From: Micropterus salmoides
Lineage: Eukaryota; Chordata; Actinopteri; Centrarchiformes; Centrarchidae
Assembly (NCBI RefSeq): GCF_014851395.1
Contig: NW_024044681.1
Location: 7,016,879-7,080,878 of the forward strand
Reading direction: 5' to 3'
DNA: 64,000 nucleotides
Shown here: positions 34,601 through 46,888 of the stretch, piece after piece
How positions within the stretch are numbered: position 1 is the first letter of the stretch
Layout: every line of letters begins with the position of its first letter
Notes under the pieces: model-generated
Databases searched by the model: none
Seen by the model: only the letters and a program-made list of their open reading frames with translations
Told to the model about the DNA's origin: nothing
Program-made: the position numbers and the translations under genes

Positions 34601-37600
34601 TGCAGAAGTATGCCCCCCCCCCATAGTTTTAATGGACGTAACGCTTGTTAAAGTGCTTTTTTAGCTTTTTGCTGTGATGCCGCTGCTGAAGTGTTTCAGG
34701 TTTTTGTTGGCAGCTGTGGACCAAGTCATGTCCTCTGTTTGTAGGTGGATGAAAACACTAGAAAGAGTCTGTTCAAGTTACGATCGACGTGGGACGACGT
34801 GTTTCCTCTGAAGAAGCTGTACGCGCTGGACGTCCGGGTCAACTCTGTGGACCCGGCCTGGCCCATCAAGCCGCTGCCGCCGACCGTCAACGCCGGCGCC
34901 AGCATTCACGTCAACCCCAAGTTTTTAAAACAGGTGTGTATGTGCTGCAGACGCCACGCCAGACTGCGCTGTCGCTTTCCAGTTGCACGTTTAGATCTTA
35001 ACAGAAATTAGTTTAAACTCTTTTTAAAATGATGAACTTCATGAAAGATTTGCGTTGTTCTGTAAATATGTATCTGGAGACGAGACATAGGAAGTTGTGT
35101 CTAAACACGGAGGCATGTGCGTTCAAATGTCAACTTGCTAAGCAGGTGTTAGCAGCTTTAATCGTCCCGGGTGTAAGACGCGACCTTAAGACTTTTATCC
35201 AACGCTACTGGAAAACTTTTAAACTACTTCGTTACAGAGGAGGAACTGAATTTAGGAGCTTTTAAGTTCCTGTGGTGTTTTTTTTCCTGAAATTCATATT
35301 GAGCTGAAACTGTTAGTTTCAAAAATGGCAAACCTGATCTGTTTGCAGGTTCTTGAAATGTGACCCACCATAATGTGTTCCCCGTTTTGAACTCAATATC
35401 AGAGTTGCTTTTAATGAAATGTTCTTAAAATGTTGAAATTTGCCTCACTGGGCTGGTAGCAGAAGGGAAAGCGAGACGTTTACTGCCAGATTTTTCCCCT
35501 GTGGAATGAAAAGAACCATAAGATCCTCTTAAACGTCCAAAGTCACAAAACCAGAGGAAGTTGTTTCTTTTTTCTTTGACCTCTGACCCTCTCTGACCTC
35601 GCCGTCTCTCCAGAATGAGGAGGCGTCCTCTGCGCAGCCTGTCCCCGCCCAGCCGGCGCCACCAGCAGCGCCCGCTCCGCAGCCGGTGCCCGCCGTCAGC
35701 CAGTGCAGCCTGACCCAGGAGCAGCTGATCCGACAGCAGCTGCTGGCCAAACAGAAACAGCTTCTGGAGCTGCAGCAGAAGAAGATCGAGCTGGAGCTGG
35801 AGCAGACCAAAGCACAGCTGGTAGGACAAACGAGCGGGCGGAGTCTAGTTGTTGTGTCTTATCATTGCCGTAGCATGTGAGAAAATATTATTTTCAGCAG
35901 ATTCAGCCTCCCGTTAGCATCATCTGCCATCAATGAGCAGATGTTTCTGTTAAAAAGGTAAAATGTTGAATGTTTCCACTCCGCATCAGCTGATTCTGTG
36001 ACACTATAACCACGGTGAGCAGAAATGCCGTCTTGTACCTGCTGCAACCTGAGATTACGTTCAGCTGTCTCACTACTTGTGTGAAGCTCAGACAAGCTTT
36101 GTAGGATGTAGAGCGCACGGCAACAGGTCCAAAAGCCGCCATTGGGAAACCGGTTTCAGGAAAGAAAAAGCGGTAGAAGCCGTTTCCCTCAGGAAATTGG
36201 TCAACTGAGGTGAAAGGTCGAAGCGGCCGTGTTGAACCACCTCTTGGTGCTTCGTCTGTTAGCTTTCTGTAATACAGCAGAGTGACGGGAACACTGAGTA
36301 TGGTACAAAATAGATTCCCGGTTTTTTTGTCCGACCGCTGAAGCCTCATTAACCTTTTGTGTGTTTTTACACTGAAGAACAAAACCTCTTTGGTGCACAT
36401 GAGCACGGAGTGGTGGTATTTAAGTTAGTAAATACTCCCCGTGTCAGTTGACCTGTTTTCTAACACGAGGCTCAGCAGGTAGAAAAGCTTTGAACATCCT
36501 GCAGGAAACCGTCAGCAGCTCATTAAGAGAACCTCGGTGCCGGATGAGGACCAGTATCTGTTGGCTTGTTAGTTTAGCCGCCTCTGAAACAAACACCAAC
36601 CTTTTGTTTCGTGTGTCTGCAGGTCGGTGGTTTTGTGTTACCAACATCGACAGCGGTCTCCACTCCAGCGGCGCCGAAGCCAGTCAGCCAGGCGGCTCCT
36701 GCGGTCCGACCCTGGATCCCTCCTCAGACTCAGGCGGACGCCAAGCCGCCCACCAGAGACCCGCGTCTGAACCGCGCCGGCCCGCCCGCCGCCGCCTCCC
36801 AGTCCAAAGAACATCCTGCTGGGAAGAAAGCGGACGCGACGTCAACAGGAAGTCCTCTTGTGACACCTGAGAAGTCCACCCGGCCAGACAAGGCCAGAAC
36901 CCAGAGGAAAGACGTGCTGGAGGAGAAACCCAAGTCCAAGTCTCCGTCTCCGATGGCCAAAAGTGTCCAGAGTAAAAACAGACAGGCGGAGGCGGAGCTT
37001 CAGAAGTCAGCAGACGGCACAAAGAAAGATCCCAGGCTGAAGAAACGCACGCAGGACAAGACCGGGGAGGCCAAAGACGACGAGCTGAAGGAGAAGAAAA
37101 GATGCACCGACAAGAAGGAGCGAGAGGAGGCGCCACGGGGAGCAGAGCCTCTGAGGTCCAGCAAGGGGAAGCTGGTCAACGGCGCGGTGACCAAACACGA
37201 CCGCGAGGAGTCCTCAGAGAAGGCTGAGTTCAAGGCCGGAGGCAACGCACGAACACACGCCAGGAAACGCACCCGCTCGCGCTCCAGGTCGCCCTCGCCG
37301 AAGAGGAAGGACAGGCGGTCGCCCAAGAGCAGAACCAGGAGCAGCTCCCTGTCCCCGTCGCCATCTCACAAGCCCGGCAAGCCCAGGAGGATCCGCGCGG
37401 AAGAACCAGAACACGGCAAGCCCAGTCGAGAGGACCGGCTCGCGCCAAAGAAGATCCAATCAGAAAGCAGGAGGTCGAAGAGGCCGGCGGAGGAGCGGCA
37501 CTCGGAGTCCAGAGACTCTCACTCCCCGCGGAGCCATGACGGAGGCAGCAAGGACGCCAAGGACGCTCCTCACCGCTGGAGGAGCGGCTGGGAGGAGAAC

Positions 37601-40600
37601 AAACAGTGAGTTTTATAACCTTTTATATGTTCTGTGGTTCGGCCCGAAGCCGCCATCCAACGTCCAATCAGATTCAAGGTGGTCCGATCGTTCCTGATTT
37701 AACTAGTTTATTCATTCTTCTGTTAGCGTTTGAACACCTGAGAACTGTTTTCATTTAAAACATTTTGTTTCCAGCTTCTTAAATGTGATAATTTTCTTCC
37801 TTTACTTGTGATATTTAATCGTGTGCAGAATCGTCTTCCTGTTTTTGGGCTGCGGGAAAAGAATCTGAATTAATTGGTTATTAGTCGGTAATAAAATACT
37901 CAGTTTGGGGGGCAGCACTGGGATTTTCAACATTTAAATTTTGACCAACTGTCTAAAAACTTTTTTGCATAATAAAGGACTAAAGCTATAAACTGTCGGT
38001 CAGCTGATGGTCACAGCAGCACGCCGCGGTGAAACAAGTAAAAAACCTGAACGTGTGTTTCGTCCTTCAGTCCGAAGCTGCCGGAGGACTCTCATGTGAA
38101 GCCGGGACCTCAGAGACACAAACAGTACGGCCCCCAGGCCGCTCGCCCCGCCACCCCCCGGACCCCGAAGCATCGCCTCAGCGTGGACGCCAACCTGCAG
38201 ATACCTGAAGTCCTCAACTCCGCCTCCAAGAAGGACCTGCTCAGGAGGGTACGTCCCAAACGCCGCTCGCACACACTAATTATAGTTATCGACAAAATCC
38301 CAGGAAATATCTAGATATCCGATAGACTCTAAATGAGCTCAGTGTTACCGTGTCGGGTGTTTCCTCCCTAAGTCGCCGCCGTCTCTCTTTGCAGGCCAGC
38401 AAGCGTCTGGAGAGCGGCGAGATTTCCCAGGAGGACTTCCTGAACATGGCCCATCAGATCAAACACTTCTTCCAGTACCGGGAGGAGAAGCAGCAGCACA
38501 CGGACGGCTGGGACGAGTCCGGCAGCTTCTCCGCCAAGAAACAGCCGCTGCTGACCACGCCCCCCTCGGGTCAGCCCCGCCCCCACGACGCCATGGACCC
38601 GGCGGAGCTGTCGTACTACGAGCACAAGTCCAAGCTGAGGAAGACGCAGGTCACCCGCCGGGCCGCCGGGGAGGAGTGGGAGGGCGAGGAGAGTCCAGAG
38701 GAGGCCGAGGAAGGGGTGCCGGGTGACAAGATAGGCGGGCGGAGCGCCGCACACCAGCCGCCACATAAATACAGCCGGGCGCCACGGGACAGGCTAGGTG
38801 AGCATACGACAAAGTTTTCATCCAAACATCAGCCGCTCTTTTACTGACGACCTCACAGCTTGACGAAGCAGCCAGGTGTGCGTTCTGAGGCGTGTCACTG
38901 ATGGCGTTTGTTAACGACTCTTACAGGTGAGCGGCGAAGTAAAGAGCGCGAAGAGCCTCGGCCGCCGCTCGGCCCCATGATCGAGGAGTACAACCACGGC
39001 AAAGAGTTCCCCACCCTGAAATCTCTACCCAACCTTCGCTTCAGGAGGCGAGCCGACCCCAGAGAGTCCAGTGAGTCCGCCGCCCTGAGCGTATCCATGA
39101 CGATGTGTTGTATGTTTTCTCTGTTTACGCTGATCTGTGGCGCCGAATATTATCTGTCACCTGTCGTCTTTATTCGCAGAGAGGTCAGAGGTCAGTTTCT
39201 GGAGCTGCGGGGTGTCAGGGTCTCGATCAGAGACGCTCCAGCAGGGTTAGATCATGTCACACTCACGTAGAATCACGTCCCCCAGGGCATCATGGGAAGT
39301 GTAGTCAGTAATTAGAGAAGAAGAGTTTAGGTTTAGATCTCTTCTCTGTAGTTTCTGTCTGAGGTAACCTTGAGTGAAGCTCGTGCTGTTGTTTAAAGTC
39401 ACCTGAAGTCATGATGTCACAGGATGTCCGGGCGCTCTGACGCTCGCCGGACGCCAACAAACATCTTGATGTGTTTCTGCATGTTTCCAGGTGAGAGGGA
39501 GTGGAACTCGCCGCTGACTGAGCGCCAGCGTTTCGACGAGCGCGAGGAGCAGAAGAGCGGCTACGACGCTCCTCGCAGGTACGGCCCACACGCGGACTCC
39601 AGACACCCCGACCCACGGAGGCCGGAGGGGCCCCTACCCTCGGGCACCGTGGTCCACAGGAACTGTTCGAGCCCGGCCGGTCTGGACGCCCCGGCCCCGA
39701 GGTTCGAGCGCGAGCGCCTGTCTCCTTTACACCAGAAGGACTCGGCGGAGGTGAGCCCGGTGCCACGCTTCGAGAGTCCCAACAGTGAGCACTCTGACGA
39801 CGGGCCCCTCAATCTGGATGTCCCCCCTGCTCACCCTCCCCCCAAATCCATCCTCAAGGCGCCGGCTCGTGGAGGCCCCCTGTCTTCTGTCCGACAGCAC
39901 AGCGACTCTCCAGGACACACGCCACCTCACGACGGAGGACACCCCCCCTTCAGGTTCGAGGGGCCCGGACACATGGGCCCCTCCAGACCGCACCCTCCCG
40001 GGTGGTACGAAGGTGGTGGCCCCGGGCGCTTTGATGATTCGGCCCGGTTCGATGGGCCTCACCACTCGGGCCCCGGCAGATTTGATGGTGGGGGACCGCC
40101 TCATCACAACATGCCAGAGAGGTTTGATGGGCCCGGGCAGTGCGACGGGCCCCACATGCCTCACGGTCCAATGAGAGGCGGAGACTGTATTGGGCGGTTT
40201 GACGGTCCGCCTCACCCTCAGGGCCCTGGGAGGTTTGATGGTCCGATCGGACAGCCGCACCCTGTTAGGTTTGAGGGACAGGGGCCCGGACCGGGTCACT
40301 TTGATGGTCCTATGCCACGCTTTAACAACATGGCCCCTGGTCCTGGATCTGGACCGCTGGGCTTCCAGCAGCCGCGGGCTATGCGCTTTGAGGGCCCTCC
40401 AAACCAGATGGGCACGATGAGGTTTGAAGGCCCCGGTCCGATGATCTTTGATGGCCCCGTCCAGCAAGGGCCCAGGTTTGACATACCCAATGTGCCACAT
40501 CAGGGTGGGCCCCCCATCTACGAGTGCGCCCCTGGGCAGCAAGGCCCCCCGAGGTTTGCTCCCCAACACAACATGCAGCCCCCCATGAGGCCCATGGCTC

Positions 40601-43600
40601 CTCCCATCTATGAAAATCCAATGGCGGCCCCCCAGCAGAACTTCAACCCCCAGCGTTTCCAGGAGCCCATGAACCCTCAGTTCCCTTCGGGGCCCATGGT
40701 GTTTCCAGCTCAGCCGAACCTGCAGCAGGCGGGAAACTTCAACATGCAGCCGGCCCCGCCCTTCAGCCAGCCGGCCCCCGGCCCCTTCTACAACCCCGCT
40801 GGCTCCGCCGGCATGCAGCCACCGGTGAGACACGCCCCCCCCCCCCCCCACACACACACACACCTGTCAATCAAACACCTACTCTGATGTCATTGGCTGA
40901 CGTTTTCACTGTCGTTTTTCCAGGTGAACATGATGGCGAGCCTCGGCCAGCCCTTCCTGCCTCAGAACCCGGTGCCTTTCAGACCGCAGCGTAAGTTCTT
41001 CCTGCTGCTCAGCACGCGTGTGGATCTGTAGAATCAGCTGACAGTGAAAATATAACGATGACGTTAGTTTCAGCCGTCTGTTCCTTCAGTTCAGCGAGTG
41101 ACTGTTTGTGTCGCTGCAGCTCCGCAGGTCGTCCCTCCGGAGAACCACTTCGGGCAGGTTGACGTCAACGACCTGCTGTCCAAACTCATCTCCAACGGCA
41201 TCATCAAACCCTCGCAGCCCGACGCCGCGCCGGCCGCCGACACCGGTGAGAGGGCCGCGCTAACGCTTCCACTGTTTGTGTTGAAATGTTGCTGCTGTCA
41301 GGAGCTTTTTAATAAAGCTGCTGTTTTTAAATTAAATTTTAATGTTTTTCCAGAATCTTCTTCTGCGGCTCCGGCAGCTCCGGCGGCGGCGGCGGAGGAG
41401 GAGGAAGAGGAGGAGCCGGAGGTGGAGGAGGACGACTTCCCGGACCTCACCAGCTTCAACATCGACGACATGAAACAGTGAGTTCAGACCCGAATCTGTC
41501 GGTTACAGATCAAAGCGATCGATATAAAGTCCTCCGGTTCGGCGTCTGGAAGCTTTTCTTTCTTCTTTGAACCCTGAATATTTGTGTTCTCCCCCCACAT
41601 GCTGTCAGATTAGCGTTCCATCCGGGTCAGAATTAGAATAACCTTGAAGCCGTTTGATTGGTCAGTGTTGTGACACGTTCTGCCCCCCCGCAGGCGCTAT
41701 GACAGCGTGGTGACCAAGCTGTACTCGGGGAACCAGTGCTGCCTCTGCAGCATGAGGTTCACCGCCGCTCAGACCGACCTGTACGCCGACCACCTGGACT
41801 GGCACTTCAGACAGAACCACGCCGGGAAGGTCGCCAGCAAGAAGATCACTCACCGCCGCTGGTACTACACACTCAGGGTGAGCGCGCACACACACACACA
41901 CACACACACAATACAGGGCTGATGTGGAACAGCTGTGTGAAGCAGGTGAAGTCTTTACTGAGCTGCAGCTCTGACGGTGGCTGCTGGTTGGAGAAAAAGC
42001 CATATTGCGATTATTGTGGACAACATTTGGATTATAATGGAACAAATGAGGCTCCTTGCTTGATTATCAGGGACTGACCGAAATCCTGACATTTTGAAAT
42101 GTGTATTTTTCAACTTGAACAAAGTTGAAAAGATAACTAGTGAAACAGAACAAGGGGAGCGTGTTGCTCCGCGGAGGAGGCGGCTAGAAGCGGCAAACAT
42201 CTGCAGAGTCTCCATCCTCACCCTGGAGGAGAAACTGTACACGAGCGTCTCAAATAAAGAGAATAATGTTTAATGTTACGGTCACACTGCTCATGAAACA
42301 TTTTTCTGATTGCACGTATCTGTTTTTAGAGGCACATGCGAGAGCCCGGTGTGGGCGGAGGAGAGCGTTACATGACCACATGGCGAGCAGCCCGGCGTTT
42401 AGAGAGCAGGGTAGATGAAGCTGATATCAGAACCGAGATAATTCATGTAAAATCTCTCAGCAGCAACGTTTTTATTAATGAATGATACGGAGACTTCGGG
42501 TTCTGCTGTGGATTTCAGGCCGTGTTCAGTTCGTCAGACGTCACTCAGCCGCACTCATAACTATATAAAAACTGACATTGCAATGCAGAGAATTCTGAAA
42601 AGAATCAAGCATCCCAGAATTATTGGGGTGATTTGTCGGGGAAAATGCACAGCAAATAAAAATAAATGAGCTGAAAATGTGCACTCTAATCCTTAAGTTT
42701 TAATGCAGTGAACATATTTTAAACTGATAAAAACAAAGAGCGGCTGCGGGGTTCCCGCTGCGTCTAAAGTTCGGGAGTATTTTAGAACCGCCGTGAGCTT
42801 CACCGCAGCACAGCTGCTGTCCACGAATACGTGAAGCGCAAGTGTCCCGGAGCGCCACATTATCAGCACGAGGACACCGCGTCCGTAAAAATGTATTTTC
42901 TTAATCGCCTTCATGTTACGTCATTTCTGCCCCGCTGCTGTTGTCATGGTAACGTTAAGTTACACCGCGCGTCAACTAACGTTCGGCCGTTTCATATTTT
43001 GTGAAACCGTGTTACTGAAATAAATCCATGTCAGAAGTAAAGCAGCCTGATTACAGTTTATTATCACAAAACATCAGTGACGAGGAAATTAGATTCATTT
43101 TAAGACGCCGCTGTTGTCGTTACTCTGATGCGCTTCATCAGGATCATTGAATAAAATATTGATTTATTGATTAGACACGTTTTTGATTTTTTTGACTTAT
43201 TTTCTCTTTAGATTACACAAAATTAGTCGTTCGATGAATCGACTTGAAAAATAATCGTTACGTGCAGCCCAATGCAGCCACGAGCCACCAATGAGTAAGC
43301 AAAGTTTATTAATATGTAGCACCTCTCGGATAAAATCACAACAAAGTGAGAAACGGTGCATGGAGACAAAAACATAAAACCCTCGTCTGAAGGTCTGATC
43401 CAGACGGTTGTGGGGTCAGGCGCCGACGGGCCCCCGATGTTTAAACTCGCCTGTGTGTGTTTGTGCGTCAGGACTGGATCGAGTTCGAGGAGATCGCCGA
43501 CCTGGAGGAGCGGGCCAAGAGTCACTTCTTCGAGAAGGAGAACGAGGAGGAGGTTCAGAAGAGCCAGGCGGCCGCCAAGGAGAAGGAGTTCCAGAGCGTG

Positions 43601-45525
43601 AAGGCCACCAAGGACCAGGTGGGAGAGGTGAGTCGCACCTGCGCCCGCCAGCCAATCAGAGCCCTGGTGTCTGATGTCACTTCCTCTTTTGCTTAAGTCA
43701 AAGTAGAAGTACTTACTTAAGTATTAGCATGAAAGTATATTAAAATAATAGAATAAAACTGTTACTGCATTGAAACTGTTGGTAAAGTTTAATCTCTAAT
43801 CAATTATGTGTTTAATTATCAATAATCTGAATCTGCAGAGTAACTAAAATAAACGCAGAGCAGTAAAGTATAAAGTACAAGTACCTGTGAATTGTACTGA
43901 AGTAAATTACTAAAGTACTCCACTGAAACATAGTTCATGGAGTGAGAGTACGGTGGCCAGCAGGGACAAATCAGATCCCTAAACATCCCTCAGGTCACAG
44001 TTTCTTCTTCTTCTTCAGTAAACATGGAACCAATAAAAGTGATTGATCGTGTGCTGATTTATTTATTTTCCTCCTGCAGTCGTGTGAAATCTGCCAGGAG
44101 CCGTTTGAGACGTACTGGGTGGAGGAGGAGGAGGACTGGTTCCTGAAGAACGCCGTCAGGGTCGACGACAAGGTACGCCGCCGCCGCCGCCAGACTCTGT
44201 TTAAAAAGAAGTCACAGCTGCAGTTCCTCCTGCACGCCGTCGATTGATCGGACGATTGAGGAGAAAATAATGACAGGTTCTGGTCCGATTCGCCCTCCTG
44301 ACAGTCGCCGCTCTGTTCTCTGGTCGGTGTAACTGGAAACATCTTCAGGAGAAAATATTGATCTGTTTAATATCTGAAAGCTTCCAGTCGCATGTTTTTC
44401 TGACACGAGGTCCGGGTTCCTCTCTGGGACTGTCGACACGCTAGAGCTGCAACTAATTTCGTGATCGATTTAAACATTCAAGTCGGGGATTTTCTCTGAT
44501 TCAGCTTCTTCAATATAAATATTTTCTTGTTTCTTTGCTCCTCTGCTGAATCTCTGGGGTCTGGACAAAACAAGACTTCGGAGGGCGCGGTTCACCATTT
44601 TGTGACGTTTAATAGACCAAACAAGTAATCGAGCCGCGCAAGCGTCGACTGATCAATGTAATGCTGATGTTAATGTGTCCAGCGCCGCCGGTCTGTCGAG
44701 TACGGTGTAGCTGCATTTCTAGGTTTGTTTAAAAAATTGAAAACTAATTTGGATGTTTACAAAAGTTCATAATAAACCAGCAGCAATTTAATGTTTGCAT
44801 TTTTTTCCCTCACTGTACCAAAAATAAACCAAACCGTGACTTCAAACCGAGGTACGTGCTGAGCCGGGACTTTTTTACTAAAAACGTATATGTGTACGAA
44901 TTCGGCTTGTTTGTCGCCATCTTGACCAGTTTTTGAAAGCAACGGGCGTTACGGGCGGCAGTTTGGAGGCGTCTTACGCGACAGGAAGAGATCGCTCGAG
45001 CCGTTTGGAACGGCACTCGATGCCTCGCTGTCCTGTTAGACCAACACCGCCGCCGCTGTTTCTCTGCTTGCGTATCCTCCTCGCCTTCTTACCTGCTGAC
45101 CGGCCTGTCGGCGCCCTGATCAGGGTCGTTCACGTCTGTCTGTTTTCTCTCCACAGAACTTCCACCCCTCCTGCTTTGAGGATTATAAAAACGTGAGTAG
45201 CTGAAGAATAAAATCCTGTAAATAATAACAAAGTAAACGTTCAGACGTTTGACCTGCTGACCTTTGTCCCCCTCAGACGTCTTCGTACCTCGACGTCACG
45301 CCGTCGCCCAACAGGGTGCTCACTGAACACCCGCTGAGCGCCTTCATCAAGAAGGAGGAAGACGAGGAGGAGGAGGAGGAGGAGTCTTCCTGTGCTGTCG
45401 CTGCTGCCGCCGCCGCCGCCGCCAAACAGGAAGTAGCGTCTGAGGCCAGCGAGCTTCCTGATGTGAAGAAAGAGGAGGAGCCGGAGGTTTTAACTCAAGT
45501 GCAATCTGATGAGAGTAAAGCGTAA
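31607..45525 (+). CDS. PCF11: Pre-mRNA cleavage complex 2 protein PCF11, complete (17 coding exons, 1588 aa)
   Basis: Coding exons: 31607-31774, 34297-34422, 34745-34933, 35614-35820, 36623-37605, 38071-38248, 38395-38797, 38927-39070, 39491-40824, 40924-40990, 41120-41245, 41354-41477, 41694-41877, 43472-43627, 44080-44172, 45157-45192, 45277-45525 (4767 nt, phases consistent). Domains: an N-terminal Pol II CTD-interacting domain, about residues 7-140 (CREYQSSLEDLTFNSK, YLVDSIVKNVGGEYL, TRKSLFKLRSTWDDVFPL); a Gln/Leu coiled coil, about 185-230; a long Lys/Arg/Ser-rich exon 5 with RS-type repeats; HRLSVDANLQIP (about 598-609); about a dozen RFDGP/RFEGP repeats (about 953-1134); a first zinc finger with CCLC and HLDWH (exon 13); DWIEFEEIADLEERAKS; and a second zinc finger (SCEICQEPF, HPSCFEDY; about 1463-1506). 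PCF11 is a CFIIm subunit that binds CLP1 and couples 3'-end cleavage to Pol II termination. The start is chosen by homology; an in-frame ATG 25 codons upstream is discussed separately. Human PCF11 is 1555 aa. Confidence 0.96.
31894..31899 (+). promoter_or_regulatory. Candidate premature poly(A) signal in PCF11 intron 1
   Basis: AATAAA lies 120 bp after the exon 1 donor. Vertebrate PCF11 is known to limit its own expression by early polyadenylation in intron 1, so signals here are plausible; usage is not shown. Confidence 0.3.
32576..32890. mobile_element. hAT-like MITE in PCF11 intron 1
   Basis: The ends are inverted repeats: AGGGCTACGCAATA on the left and AGGGCTGGGCGATTA on the right read on the minus strand. 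The interior (AAGATATTTATTTA, GAGAAAAAG, TCGTGCATTCTGGTTGA) matches the left half of the 62722-63645 element. No target duplication is evident. Confidence 0.7.
40841..40862. repeat. C-tract plus CA microsatellite in PCF11 intron 9
   Basis: The 99-bp intron 9 (40825-40923) begins GTGAGACACGC, then a run of C followed by about six CA units. Confidence 0.8.
41887..41911. repeat. CA microsatellite at the start of PCF11 intron 13
   Basis: The donor GTGAGCGC is followed immediately by about 12 CA units. Confidence 0.85.
43160..43275. repeat. Probable hAT-like element end in PCF11 intron 13
   Basis: The segment ends AATAATCGTTACGTGCAGCCC, resembling the right terminus of common teleost hAT MITEs (compare the GAGCTGCAACTAAT left end at 44450). 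The left end is not resolved within 42000-43160, which otherwise holds no supported feature. Confidence 0.35.
44447..44660. mobile_element. hAT MITE, degenerate, in PCF11 intron 15
   Basis: Begins TAGAGCTGCAACTAATTTCG and continues with CGATT-rich and AGCTTCTTCAATATAAATAT motifs, TTCTTTGCTCCTCTG, and CAAACAAGTAATCGAG, in the order seen in a widespread fish non-autonomous hAT. The right terminal repeat is decayed. Confidence 0.6.
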
Positions 45526-45993
45526 CGCTGCTGCTGCCTCGCCGTCCCTCCGTTTCCCGGAGCAGGCGGCGTTTTTTTTGTTTTGTTTTTTTTAAGCGTG
45601 CGGAGGCCGGGTCCTCGGCAACAATAACCCTCAATACATTTTTGTATTTGGATTCTGCGCGACCATTTCAGGTCTGCCGAACTGAAAGTGTTTATAAAGA
45701 GAGAAATGTTTTGTTTCCTGCGGGGCTGAGATGTAAATGAGTTAATTTATAAATTAAAGTATTTTTTGGTATCTCTGGTGTAACGCTGATTGAGCCTGTC
45801 GGCCTGGACTCAGCCGGGTTCATTGATTTGATTGGTTGGTTTATCGGTGGGTAGTTGCAGGTGTTGTTTCAGGCTGCGTTTAAAGGTAAGCATCATCTGA
45901 TTGGACGACTGAAGACTCCAGCCGCTCTTCAGGAAGCGTCTCTGCGGAGGATCCACGTCTGTCCGTTGTTTTTCTTTGCTCGAGTTGATTTTC

Positions 45994-45999
45994 AATAAA
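45994..45999 (+). terminator. PCF11: Candidate PCF11 poly(A) signal
   Basis: AATAAA about 470 bp after the stop codon, followed by GT-rich sequence (GAAAGTGGTCGGCGTGAGCG) of the kind expected downstream of a cleavage site. A weaker ATTAAA lies at 45753-45758 and another AATAAA near 46064. Confidence 0.5.
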
Positions 46000-46069
46000 A
46001 GAGTCTGAAAGTGGTCGGCGTGAGCGGTGACTGGTTTATTGTCACGTAGGTTTCACAAGTTGAAATAAA

Positions 46070-46888
46070 GGTTCAGTGGATTCAAAGCTCCTGCCGTGGT
46101 GTTTTTATTTCATCTGCAGAGTCCGGCTGTCTCCGTGAGGAGGTCTTTAAAGGTCTGAGTCTTTGACCAGCGCCGCCTGCTTGATGCACGAGTAGCTCTT
46201 CTCTCACTTTTCCCACCAGAGACCACAGCTGTCCGAACATCAGGCCTCGCCGCCTTCTACCTGCCTGAGGTGTTTGTCACAGCTGCGTCAAGGCAAAAGG
46301 AATAGAAAGAATAGAAAGTTGGTAAATAATGATCAGACTTAAAGGAGTGTGGATATGTACAATATTTACATTATTAAAAGAATTGTTATGGTGAACAGTT
46401 TAACTAGCAGCAGAGTTTTGCACATTAAACAGATGTGTCCTCATTTATTTTATTACTGCGTCTTTATTTTTGCACTTTTTATGTATAATGGTCGTTTACC
46501 CTGCAGCCGCGTCCTCATCACTCTTTAAAAAAGACATGTTAAAATGAAAATGCTTTGAGGTTAATTTGCGCAGGGAGAAAACGGGCAAATGTCCTTTATC
46601 TGAAATTTAAACTGAAACCCACACATTGCTGATTACTTCATTATATTTATATATCGCCACCTGAGTTTTGTTTCCCTTTGTGTGTAAAAACATTTCCACC
46701 GTAAATTAGTGCAGATTTTCTCCAGAATGCAGGAAATGAAGCGTTCAGTGCTCAGTCCTGCAGTGGTGTTGAAAGAAAAGCCAGATTATAAAAAATATTT
46801 TCATTGTGAATCCTTAAGGTTTGGTTTTCTTTCAGGTCAAAAATTTTTGTTTATTTTAAAAGAATACATCTACAGTATATAGAGTATA
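46070..46888. other. Intergenic, no gene recognised
   Basis: AT-rich spacer after PCF11; no exon or repeat boundary was identified. Confidence 0.45.

Noticed and set aside
39727..40863. 378-codon minus-strand frame
   Set aside because: Antisense shadow of PCF11 exon 9, whose GC-rich repeat coding lacks antisense stops.
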